In this document: in pieces, positions 26,589 through 34,292 of the stretch | How the letters are laid out: every line of letters begins with the position of its first letter | Numbering within the stretch: position 1 is the stretch's first letter | Origin: Streptomyces sp. NBC_00091 | GTDB lineage: Bacteria > Actinomycetota > Actinomycetes > Streptomycetales > Streptomycetaceae | NCBI RefSeq assembly: GCF_026343185.1 | Contig: NZ_JAPEMA010000001.1 | Location: forward strand, 2,790,001 to 2,854,000 | Length of the DNA stretch: 64,000 nucleotides | Direction of reading: 5' to 3' | The notes under the pieces: generated by a model | The model's database searches: none | Told to the model about the DNA's origin: nothing | The model's input: only the letters and a program-made list of their open reading frames with translations | Position numbers and translations under genes: made by a program

Positions 26589-28760
26589 ATGAACCCCCTG
26601 ACCATCAGTGCGGCCACCAGCGCGTTCGACCTTCCCTCCCACCTCTCCGCCAAGGCCGATCCGGCCCTGACCGACGGCGACGAGTGCCACTTCGCCGCCA
26701 TCGCGCAGACCCTCGAGGAGGCGATCGCCGAACTGTCCGACCGCCTCGAGGCCACGCGCAAGGCGCCGGGCGGCATCGGCCGGGAAGCGATGGAACGAGA
26801 CCTGGAGATCCACCGCCTGACGGGTCGTCTGCGCACCCTGCGCCGCTTCGGCCGGGACCTGTGCCTGGGACACATCGTCACGGCGGACAGCGCCGAGCCC
26901 GTGTACGTCGGCCGCCTCGGCCTCACCGACAGCGAGGGGCGCCGGCTGCTGGTCGACTGGCGCTCCCCGGCGGCCGAGCCCTTCTTCGCGGCCACGCACG
27001 CCGCCCCGATGGGCCTGGCGAGCCGCCGCAGGTACCGCTGGACCCGCGGCCGGATCAGCGACTACTGGGACGAGGTGTTCACCGCCGACGGGCTCGAAGG
27101 GCGCGCCGCGCTCGACGACCAGTCGGCCTTCATCGCCAGCCTGGGGAGCAACCGCTCGGACCGGATGCGGGACGTCCTCGCCACCATCCAGTCCGACCAG
27201 GACGCCATCATCCGCGCGGGGTCGCGCGGCGCCCTCGTCGTCGACGGCGGCCCGGGTACGGGCAAGACCGTGGTCGCCCTGCACCGGACCGCCCACCTCC
27301 TCTACTCCGACCCGCGCCTCGGCCACCGGCGGGGCGGCGTGCTGTTCGTCGGCCCGCACCGGCCCTACCTGGCCTACGTCGAGGACGTCCTGCCCAGCCT
27401 CGGAGAGGAGGGCGTGCAGACCTGCGTCCTGCGCGACCTCGTCGAGGAGGGGGCCGCGGCGACGGTGGAGTCCGACCCGGAGGTGGCCCGCCTGAAGTCG
27501 TCCGCGGACATGGTGAAGGCGATCGAGACGGCCGTCAGGTTCTACGAGGAGCCCCCCGCCGAGGGGATGACGGTCTCGACCGACTGGGCCGACATCCGGC
27601 TCACCGCCGACGACTGGGCCGATGCGTTCGACGCGGGACGCGGCACCCCGCACAACGAGGCGCGCGACCAGATCTGGGAGGAACTGGTCACCATCCTGCT
27701 GGACAAGCTGGACGGAGACGTCCCGCCGGAGGCGTTCCACAAGTCGCTGCTGCACGACGAGGAGCTGGTCGGGACCCTCGACCGCGCCTGGCCGATGCTC
27801 GAAGCGGGCGACCTCGTCGGCGACCTCTGGTCGGTCCCCGCCTACCTGCGGATGTGCGCGCCCCGGCTCGGCCGCGACGAGGTCCGTACGCTCCAGCGCG
27901 CGGACGCCCAGGCCTGGACGGTGTCCGACCTGCCGCTCCTGGACGCGGCGCGGCAGCGGCTCGGCGACCCGGAGGCGGCCGTGCGCAAGCGCCGCCACGC
28001 CGCCACCGTCGCCGCCGAACGCGAGCGCATGGCCGGCGTCATCGACAACGTGCTGGCCGCCGATGACGACGGCGAGGGCGCGGTGACGATGCTGCGCGGC
28101 CGGGACCTCCAGGACAGCCTGATCGACGGGACCGCGCTGCCCGCCGCCGACCCCGAGCCCCTCGCCGGCCCGTTCGCGCACATCGTCGTGGACGAGGCCC
28201 AGGAACTGACCGACGCCGAGTGGCAGATGCTGCTGCTGCGCTGCCCGTCCCGGAGCTTCACCATCGTCGGCGACCGCGCCCAGTCCCGGGACGGGTTCAC
28301 GGAGTCGTGGCGCGAACGGCTCGAGCGGGTCGGCCTCGACCGGATCGAGGTGGCCTCCCTGAGCGTCAACTACCGCACGCCGGAAGAGGTCATGGCGCAG
28401 GCCGAGCCGGTCATCCGCGCCGCCCTCCCGGACGCCAACGTGCCGGCCTCCATCCGCAGCAGCGGCATCCCCGTCGCCCACGGACCCGTCGCGGACCTGG
28501 ACGCGGTCCTCGACACCTGGCTCGCCGCCAACCCCGAGGGCGTCGCCTGCGTCATCGCCGCCGGTGACATCGGCGAGGACACCTTCCGCCCGACCCCCCG
28601 CGTCCGCTCGCTGACCCCGTCACTCTCCAAGGGCCTCGAGTTCGACCTGGTCGTCCTGATCGACCCGGACTCCTTCGGCGAAGGCACCGCGGGCGCGGTC
28701 GACCGCTACGTCGCGATGACCCGCGCGACCCAGAAACTCGTCATCCTGACGAGCCCCTGA
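26589..28760 (+). CDS. helR: HelR-type UvrD-like RNA polymerase-associated helicase
   Basis: 723 residues of the HelD/HelR branch of superfamily 1. An N-terminal helical arm (IAQTLEEAIAELSDRLEATR) precedes a split helicase domain: Walker A GGPGTGKTVVAL with Lys226, DEAQELTDAEWQ (Walker B), FTIVGDRAQS (motif III) and LSKGLEFDLVVLIDPD (motif V). HelR proteins free RNA polymerase and displace bound rifamycin, giving tolerance. The upstream RAE-like repeat makes the HelR rather than general HelD assignment likely. The gene stands alone; no rph, rox or arr gene is nearby. Confidence 0.88.
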   Translation: MNPLTISAATSAFDLPSHLSAKADPALTDGDECHFAAIAQTLEEAIAELSDRLEATRKAPGGIGREAMERDLEIHRLTGRLRTLRRFGRDLCLGHIVTADSAEPVYVGRLGLTDSEGRRLLVDWRSPAAEPFFAATHAAPMGLASRRRYRWTRGRISDYWDEVFTADGLEGRAALDDQSAFIASLGSNRSDRMRDVLATIQSDQDAIIRAGSRGALVVDGGPGTGKTVVALHRTAHLLYSDPRLGHRRGGVLFVGPHRPYLAYVEDVLPSLGEEGVQTCVLRDLVEEGAAATVESDPEVARLKSSADMVKAIETAVRFYEEPPAEGMTVSTDWADIRLTADDWADAFDAGRGTPHNEARDQIWEELVTILLDKLDGDVPPEAFHKSLLHDEELVGTLDRAWPMLEAGDLVGDLWSVPAYLRMCAPRLGRDEVRTLQRADAQAWTVSDLPLLDAARQRLGDPEAAVRKRRHAATVAAERERMAGVIDNVLAADDDGEGAVTMLRGRDLQDSLIDGTALPAADPEPLAGPFAHIVVDEAQELTDAEWQMLLLRCPSRSFTIVGDRAQSRDGFTESWRERLERVGLDRIEVASLSVNYRTPEEVMAQAEPVIRAALPDANVPASIRSSGIPVAHGPVADLDAVLDTWLAANPEGVACVIAAGDIGEDTFRPTPRVRSLTPSLSKGLEFDLVVLIDPDSFGEGTAGAVDRYVAMTRATQKLVILTSP

Positions 28761-28820
28761 CCGCGGCGGCCATCGGGCCCCGGCCCGAATGCGCGCCCCC
28801 ACCCCGGGTAGGCGCAGGGC

Positions 28821-30098
28821 ATGTCCGGTCACCACATTGACAGCACCCTGTCCCTGCTGGTTTACGGCTACGCATGGGCCCCGGACCTGCGCCGGGCCCA
28901 TGACGGCGCGCCCGTCGTGCACACCCGCCTGATGGGACGGCCCGCGGCACTGCTGCACGGCCTCGAGGCCGTTTCCCTCTTCTACGACGAGACCCGCGTC
29001 GAGCGGCACGGCGCGCTGCCGCCGCAGGTGCTCGACACCCTCTTCGGCAGGGGAGCGGTACACACCCTGGACGGAGCACGCCACCGGGCGCGCAAGGAGC
29101 TGCTGGCGTCGCTGCTGATGTCGCCCGTGGCCGTCGGCGGCCTGACCGCACGGGTGGAGAGCGGCTGGCGCGAAGCCGTGCCCCGCTGGGAGGGCCGCGG
29201 GGTGGTGCTCTTCGACGAGGTGGCGACCCTGCTCGCGGGGGCGGTCTGCGACTGGGTGGGTCTGCCGGTCCCGGAGGAGGCGGCCCGTGAGATCGGCGAG
29301 GACTGCGTGGCGATGGTGGAAGGGTTCGCCACCGCCGGACCCCGGCACGCACGGGCCCGCCGCGCCCGCCGCCGCCAGGAGCAGGCCCTCATGGACGCCG
29401 TGAACCGGGTCCGCGCGTACGACCCGAAGCTGGTTTCCGGGACGGTGCTGGAGACGGTCGCCCTGCACCGCGAGCCGGACGGCACCCTGCTCGACCCGCA
29501 CACGGCGGCCGTCGAACTCCTCAACATCATCCGTCCGACCGTCGCCGTCGCCTGGTACGTCACCTTCGCCGCGCACGCGCTCCACCGCCATCCCGGTCAC
29601 CGTGACCAGCTGCGCACCGACGGCTCCGACGGCCCCGCCCACGCCCGCGCCTTCGCCCACGAAGTCCGCCGCTTCTACCCCTTCGTGCCCTTCATCGCAG
29701 GCCTGGCCGCCCGCGACCTCACCTTCGCCGGTGACCAGCTCCCGGCCGGAACCCTGCTCCTCCTCGACGTGTACGGGCACCACCACGACCCCGCGCTGTG
29801 GGAGCGGCCCTACCACTTCGCCCCCGAGCGCTTCCTGGGCCGCGAACCGGGCCCGGGCGAACTGATCCCCCAGGGCGCCGGCGACGCCCGGACCGGCCAC
29901 CGGTGCCCGGGCGAGGACATCACCCTCTCCCTGCTCGCCGCCCTCGCGTCGGCCCTCGCCCGCACGGACCCCGCCGTACCGCGACAGGACCTGTCCATTC
30001 CGCTGAACCGGATCCCCACCCGCCCCCACAGCGGGTTCGTCATCGAGGTCGCGTCCCGGATGGACAAGGCGGAGCTCAAGAGCGCCCGAGGGCGCTGA
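28821..30098 (+). CDS. Cytochrome P450, CYP152-type peroxygenase
   Basis: 425 residues. The heme-thiolate Cys362 lies in GHRCPGEDITLSLL. The I helix lacks the usual acid-alcohol pair and instead reads NIIRPTVAVAWY, with Arg238-Pro239 as in CYP152 fatty-acid peroxygenases, where Arg binds the substrate carboxylate. EVRRFYPFVPFIAGLAARDL and FAPERFLG also fit. CYP152 enzymes use hydrogen peroxide directly, needing no redox partner, to hydroxylate or decarboxylate fatty acids; none is encoded nearby. The stop lies in the loop of a terminator hairpin. Confidence 0.88.
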   Translation: MSGHHIDSTLSLLVYGYAWAPDLRRAHDGAPVVHTRLMGRPAALLHGLEAVSLFYDETRVERHGALPPQVLDTLFGRGAVHTLDGARHRARKELLASLLMSPVAVGGLTARVESGWREAVPRWEGRGVVLFDEVATLLAGAVCDWVGLPVPEEAAREIGEDCVAMVEGFATAGPRHARARRARRRQEQALMDAVNRVRAYDPKLVSGTVLETVALHREPDGTLLDPHTAAVELLNIIRPTVAVAWYVTFAAHALHRHPGHRDQLRTDGSDGPAHARAFAHEVRRFYPFVPFIAGLAARDLTFAGDQLPAGTLLLLDVYGHHHDPALWERPYHFAPERFLGREPGPGELIPQGAGDARTGHRCPGEDITLSLLAALASALARTDPAVPRQDLSIPLNRIPTRPHSGFVIEVASRMDKAELKSARGR

Positions 30099-30113
30099 CC
30101 GCGCCCTCGGGCG
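30083..30113. terminator. Terminator overlapping the P450 stop codon
   Basis: Perfect 13-bp arms (30083-30095 and 30101-30113) with a 5-nt loop containing the TGA stop of the P450 gene. It may also serve the convergent CBM48 gene. Confidence 0.7.
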
Positions 30114-30145
30114 TGGCGGGCCCGCCCCAGGACTCGCCGGGTCCG

Positions 30146-30430
30146 TCAGGTACGGAGCAGGCTGTTGGAGCCGTCGAGGGCGTCGGCTCCCTCGTCGTTG
30201 AACCAGTAGTCGCCCGCCGCCAGGTAGCGGAAGGCGTGCGTGCTCTTGCCGGGCAGTGCGACGGTGACCGCGCGCGATCCGTCCTTGCGCGGCCGCAGCT
30301 CGTGCGTGCCCGGCCGCCAGTCGTTGAAGTCGCCCACGACACTGACCGGCCCGGGCGGGGTGTCCGCCGGCAGGACGAAGGTGATCTCCGTGTGGTCCTT
30401 GCCGCCTTTGCGGCGCTTGCGTTCGAGCAC
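30146..30430 (-). CDS. Isoamylase N-domain/CBM48-like small protein
   Basis: 94 residues forming one early-set beta-sandwich as in glycogen-binding AMPK/CBM48 modules: TEITFVLPADTPPGPVSVVG, then DFNDWRPGTHEL and YLAAGDYWFNDEGADALDGS. The NDW glycogen-contact motif is intact. There is no catalytic domain. GTG start at 30430 with AGGAG upstream. Such stand-alone proteins may tether partners to glycogen; this is inference. Convergent with the P450. Confidence 0.85.
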   Translation of the reverse strand: MLERKRRKGGKDHTEITFVLPADTPPGPVSVVGDFNDWRPGTHELRPRKDGSRAVTVALPGKSTHAFRYLAAGDYWFNDEGADALDGSNSLLRT

Positions 30431-30627
30431 GGGAAGCTCCTACCGGGTCGGGAAACGTCGGCCACATCCTCGTACCGAGGCCGGGCGGTCCCACGACGAC
30501 ACGGCGGACCGGCACCCGCCCGGCGGAGCGCGCACGGGCCCCGGGGCCGACTCACCGCTCTCCGAACGGTTCGGCCGTTGACCCTCGACGTGGTCGAGGG
30601 CTCAGAGTTCCAGGTGTGGAGAGCGAG

Positions 30628-31695
30628 ATGCGCAGCATTGGTGAGATGGCCCGGGACTGTGGCCTGGGCGTGAGTGCCCTGCGGTTCTACGACGGCGCCG
30701 GCGTGCTGGTCCCGGCCCGGGTGGATCCGGCGAGCGGCTACCGCTGGTACGGCCCCGAGCAGCTCGAGGAGGCCCGGTTGCTGGCCCGGCTGCGCCGGGC
30801 GGGCATGCCGTTGGCGGACATCCGGCTGGTACTGGCCGGCTGGTCCAGCGCGGACACCGACCTGGTGCGGCAACTGCTCCGGGCGCACCTGCGCCGTCTC
30901 GAACTGGGGCTGTCGGATGCCCGCAGCGAGTTCTCCACGCTCCGAGCGCTACTCGAATGCAGGGAGAACCCCATGACCACGCTCCGCACCGCCACCGTCC
31001 GGCTTGCCGTCCCCGCGCCTGAGCTGGCAGCCGCGCTGGACGCGGTCCGCTTCGCCGCCGGCACCGACCCGGAGCTGCCGATGCTCGGCGGTGTCCTGTT
31101 CGACATCGAGGGCGACGAGCTCCGTGTCGTGGCCACCGACCGGTACCGGATGGCTGTGGCACGAGCCCGCACCACCGGGCACGACGGGCCCCGTACGCAG
31201 GTCATCGTGCCGTCCCCGCTCGCCGACGCGATGCGGGCGCTGCTGAGCGACGACGCGTCCGTCCGGCTCACCGTGGACGGTGACCGCGTGGCCCTGGAGG
31301 CGGGAGACCGCCAGACGGCCGGCCAGTGCCTCGACCACGACTTCCCCGACTACCGCCGCCTCATCCGCCTCCCCGCGGGGCGCCGTGTCCTCGTCGACGT
31401 GCAGGCGTTCCGCAAGACGCTGGAAACCGGCCCCGTCCACGCGAACGAGGACGGTGTCAGCGTGCTCAAGGTGGCCGCGGACGGCACGGTCACCGTCTAC
31501 GAGGACGGCGCCGGCGCCGGCGCCGGCCAGGACCTGGTCGCCGTCAACCGCGAGTTCCTGCTCCACGCCCTCGCCGCCGGCGCCCAGGACCGGCTGATCC
31601 TGGAATTCGGAGCCCCCAAGGCCCCCGTGGCGATCCGCCGCACCGACACCGAGGCCGCCTTCTCGCTCCTGATGCCCGTCAGCCTGGACAACTAG
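30628..31695 (+). CDS. MerR-type HTH fused to DNA polymerase III beta-clamp-like domain
   Basis: 355 residues. Residues 1-100 are a MerR winged helix (RSIGEMARDCGLGVSALRFY and RVDPASGYRWYGPEQLEEAR). From about residue 118 the protein resembles DnaN clamp domains: LPMLGGVLFDIEGDELRVVA, TDRYRMAVARART, GQCLDHDFPDYRRLI and LVAVNREFLLHALAA. A complete clamp has three such domains; here there are about two. The start at 30628 is preferred because GGAGAG precedes it. Whether it binds polymerase or merely uses the fold for ligand sensing is unknown. Confidence 0.88.
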   Translation: MRSIGEMARDCGLGVSALRFYDGAGVLVPARVDPASGYRWYGPEQLEEARLLARLRRAGMPLADIRLVLAGWSSADTDLVRQLLRAHLRRLELGLSDARSEFSTLRALLECRENPMTTLRTATVRLAVPAPELAAALDAVRFAAGTDPELPMLGGVLFDIEGDELRVVATDRYRMAVARARTTGHDGPRTQVIVPSPLADAMRALLSDDASVRLTVDGDRVALEAGDRQTAGQCLDHDFPDYRRLIRLPAGRRVLVDVQAFRKTLETGPVHANEDGVSVLKVAADGTVTVYEDGAGAGAGQDLVAVNREFLLHALAAGAQDRLILEFGAPKAPVAIRRTDTEAAFSLLMPVSLDN

Positions 31696-31756
31696 CGGGC
31701 GCCGCCCCCGCTCGCGCCGGGCATCGCCCCGGGGCCCTTCACGTGTGCAAGGGGAT

Positions 31757-32029
31757 TCAGCCGTGCTCTTCCTCCTCGGATTCCATGCGCCGGATTCCCT
31801 CGTGGGTGAGGGTGACCATCGCGGGAGTGTTGCCCGGTTCCCAGTCGACGGTGATCAGGCCTTCGCCCGCCAGGTAGGTGCAGGCGGCGGCCAGGTCCTG
31901 TTCCGGTACGTGGAGGTCGCGCCGCAGCTGCGCTCCGGTGATGCCGAGGAGGCGGTTGCCTTCGACGGCTTCGTACAGGACCCGGAGCACCTGTTCGCGG
32001 TAGGTCTTGCGTTCCCGCAGCGTGGCCAT
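31757..32029 (-). CDS. Small winged-helix DNA-binding protein
   Basis: 90 residues from ATG 32029 (MATLRERKTYREQVLRVLYE), with GAGAGG upstream. The pattern AVEGNRLLGITGAQLRRDLH then VPEQDLAAACTYLAGEGLIT plus TPAMVTLTHEGIRRMESEEE is a classical winged helix followed by an acidic tail. It is probably a PadR/MarR-like one-domain regulator. The longer frame to 32182 lacks support. Confidence 0.75.
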   Translation of the reverse strand: MATLRERKTYREQVLRVLYEAVEGNRLLGITGAQLRRDLHVPEQDLAAACTYLAGEGLITVDWEPGNTPAMVTLTHEGIRRMESEEEEHG

Positions 32030-32168
32030 GACCGTGTCCTCTCGCGTGCGGTGGTGGGCTCCGGAGCCCGTCGGGGCTCTCAGATCTCGTCGGAGTGGGC
32101 GAGAAGCCGGCGGGGCGGGGCGCCGTGGCGCCCCGCCCGCTGCTCCCGGTCGGAGGAAGGTCTGTTCC

Positions 32169-32357
32169 TCACCGGTCGGCATCCGTGCGGTGGGCTCGAC
32201 GACTGGTGTCGTCCGGGAGGCCGGGAGGTCTCGGCAGGGGGTCGCTGAAGTGGTAGGCCGCGATCCGTGCGTCGTGCTGGGCGTTGAGCAGGTGTATCAG
32301 GCGCATTCCGATGCCGGTCATGAGGATGATCACCGCGATGAGGACGAGGGTCTCCAC
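32169..32357 (-). CDS. Small single-pass membrane protein
   Basis: 62 residues. GTG at 32357 has GGAGG eight bases upstream, inside the tail of the previous gene's intergenic gap. A hydrophobic helix (TLVLIAVIILMTGIGMRLIH) is followed by a hydrophilic, Arg- and Pro-rich tail. It starts 5 bp after the DUF5994 stop, so co-transcription is likely. Function unknown. Confidence 0.6.
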   Translation of the reverse strand: METLVLIAVIILMTGIGMRLIHLLNAQHDARIAAYHFSDPLPRPPGLPDDTSRRAHRTDADR

Positions 32358-32362
32358 GGAGC

Positions 32363-32938
32363 TCACCTCCAGCCGTTTCCGGGCAGTGGGAGGGTGCTTC
32401 GGTCCATCGGGTTCCCCAAGGGGGACATGAAGGCCCCGCCTTCGCTCTCCCAGCCGGCTTCCTGGCGCTGGGCGTCGCGGAGGCCGCGCCCGATGGCGGC
32501 TTCGTTGGCCATCAGGACTCCGGCGGTGAGGACGCTGCCGGGGATCGCGGCGGCGGCCATCAGCCGGGTCGCGGCGGCGGGCTCGGTCTCGGGCGGGATG
32601 ACGAGGAGGTCCCAGCGGCCGACGGTGTAGGAGAGCAGGATCAGCTTGTCGGGGTGCTGTTCGGTGAACCAGCCCACGTGCAGGATGCGCCCGTCCAGGG
32701 CAACCGTGTGTGGGACGGCGGGCCAGCGGGTGGGGTTCACGGTGACGTGGGTGACGCGGCCCCAGGGTTCCTCCAGGGCGGCGGCGAGCGGCGGGAGCTC
32801 GGCTTCGAGGTCGCGGGAGTAGGGCCACCAGGCCCCGTCCAGCTGGCCGGCGAGCGTGGTCTTCGGGGTGAGGGACAAGCGCGCCGGGAGCTCTGCGGCG
32901 AGGTCGCGGGGCGCGGTCCGGTGGAGGGTCGTGGTCAT
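32363..32938 (-). CDS. DUF5994 family protein
   Basis: 191 residues. The family mark LDGAWWPYSRDLEAELPPLA is at residues 33-52, followed by a beta-rich core (VTHVTVNPTRWPAVPHTVAL, ILHVGWFTEQHPDKLILLSY) and a helix with LLVIPPETEPAAATRLM. A second DUF5994 gene lies 0.29 kb away in the opposite direction. Biochemical role unknown. The C-terminal 40 residues are an extension rich in Gly and Pro. Confidence 0.82.
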   Translation of the reverse strand: MTTTLHRTAPRDLAAELPARLSLTPKTTLAGQLDGAWWPYSRDLEAELPPLAAALEEPWGRVTHVTVNPTRWPAVPHTVALDGRILHVGWFTEQHPDKLILLSYTVGRWDLLVIPPETEPAAATRLMAAAAIPGSVLTAGVLMANEAAIGRGLRDAQRQEAGWESEGGAFMSPLGNPMDRSTLPLPGNGWR

Positions 32939-33223
32939 GATGCGGACCTGCCCCCGGACTGCCCGTCGGCAGCCCGGTTCTTAGGCGATCGCCGGAAATG
33001 GCACCCGCGTGGAAGCGGGTGCGCGAAGTACTCCCGGTTTTTTCACTGTACGCCCGTTCGATGGACTCTGACCGGCGTGACCAGCTGTTTTCCGGCGGGC
33101 GGTGGATCGGGCGGCGGGAGTATCGTGAAACTACGGCGGGATCGCGCACGTCGCCGACCGGAAGCCGGCGTCGGTGCCGGCCTGCGATGAAGCAGGGCCG
33201 CACCCCGTAGACGGGCGGACCAC

Positions 33224-33733
33224 ATGGCTGACTCCGACACCCCCCACACGCCCCCACTGCTCCTGCCGGATGCGATCCACCAGGCGGTCAAACCCGGCAC
33301 GGCCCTGCTGCGGCTGGAGACCACGCGGTCCCGGGAGGGGCTCCTGGACGGCGCGTGGTGGCCGCGCACGCGCGACATCGAGACGGAGCTGCCCGCGCTG
33401 ATCAGCACGTTGATCGGGCATCTCGGGCCGATCGCCCGGGTGGGCGTTGACGCGGCCGCCTGGAACGGCCTCCCGACCCGCCTGGTCATCGACGACCAGG
33501 TCGTGCACCTCGACTCCGACCCGGTCGGCGACGACACCGTCCTGATCACCCGCGGCGACAACGACCACTTCGCCCTGCTGGTGGTTCCCCCGGAGACCAC
33601 GGCCGACGCCGCCCGCGAGGCGATGGCCCGCGCCGTCCGCGCCGACAACATCACCGAGGCCGCTCAGATCCTCATCGCCACCACGCCCGAACCCGAGGAC
33701 GGCGGCGCTGCCGACCCGGCAGCCGGACCCTGA
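33224..33733 (+). CDS. DUF5994 family protein (second copy)
   Basis: 169 residues, a diverged paralogue of the neighbouring minus-strand gene: LLDGAWWPRTRDIETELPAL, HLDSDPVGDDTVLITRGDND and LLVVPPETTADAAREAMARA align with the other copy. It ends in an acidic PEPEDGG tail. The 285-bp gap between the two starts contains AT-richer sequence (33030-33050) that may hold both promoters, and no other gene. Confidence 0.82.
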   Translation: MADSDTPHTPPLLLPDAIHQAVKPGTALLRLETTRSREGLLDGAWWPRTRDIETELPALISTLIGHLGPIARVGVDAAAWNGLPTRLVIDDQVVHLDSDPVGDDTVLITRGDNDHFALLVVPPETTADAAREAMARAVRADNITEAAQILIATTPEPEDGGAADPAAGP

Positions 33734-33737
33734 ACCC

Positions 33738-33926
33738 TCAGCGGCCGAGGTACCGCTCGACAGCCACGGCGACGGCCTCGGGTCCCAATGCGGGGTCGTT
33801 CGCACCGGCGAGGAGGAGGACCGGGGCCGGGTTCTCCTTCACCTGCTCGTGGAAGTCGACGCGCGCCCAGGAATCCGGGTATGCGCGGAAGGCCGTCGCC
33901 GTACGGGGACGGCTGGTCACCGTCGT
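33738..33926 (-). pseudogene. Alpha/beta hydrolase C-terminal fragment
   Basis: About 60 codons (TATAFRAYPDSWARVDFHEQ, then NPAPVLLLAGANDPALGPEA) match the strand 6-7 region of alpha/beta hydrolases, where D in GANDP is the catalytic acid position. The nucleophile part is missing and upstream sequence in this frame is not hydrolase-like. The fragment abuts the DUF5994 stop. Confidence 0.65.
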
Positions 33927-33999
33927 AGACGGGCCGGTGGCCTTCACGCCCCGGCACCGGCGAGCCCCGGGCCCGCTGGGCGGGCCGTACACTCGGCCC

Positions 34000-34152
34000 A
34001 TGGGTCGCACACGTTCCTCGAGGCAGTGCCTGCAGCAGGCCGCCTCCGGGATGCGCCCGTCCGCCGGGGTTCCGACCGTCGTCGACCCGGCCGGCACGGC
34101 CTTCGCCGCGGTGCCCGACACCCGCCGTACCGTCCTGCACGGCCACGGCTAG
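34000..34152 (+). CDS. Possible small protein of unknown function
   Basis: 50 codons from ATG 34000 (MGRTRSSRQCLQQAASGMRP), ending in TVLHGHG. There is no clear ribosome site and no family recognised. Codon use is compatible with coding, but the segment lies next to a gene scrap and could be noncoding. Region 34153-34292 includes a short CCGGCTCCT-type tandem repeat and no gene. Confidence 0.3.
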   Translation: MGRTRSSRQCLQQAASGMRPSAGVPTVVDPAGTAFAAVPDTRRTVLHGHG

Positions 34153-34292
34153 CGCTCCGCGCCTCCGGCTCCGGCTCCTCCGGCTCCGGCTTCTCCGCTC
34201 CACATCACCACAGCAGCTTCCCGGCATGCCGCCGGCGCTGCCGCCTGGCTACGGCCGCACGCCCGGGCCAGAGCCCCCTCGAAGGGATCATT

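Noticed and set aside
34160..34200. Short CCGGCTCCT-like tandem repeat
   Set aside because: Only a few imperfect units in a G+C-rich intergenic stretch; no sign of function.
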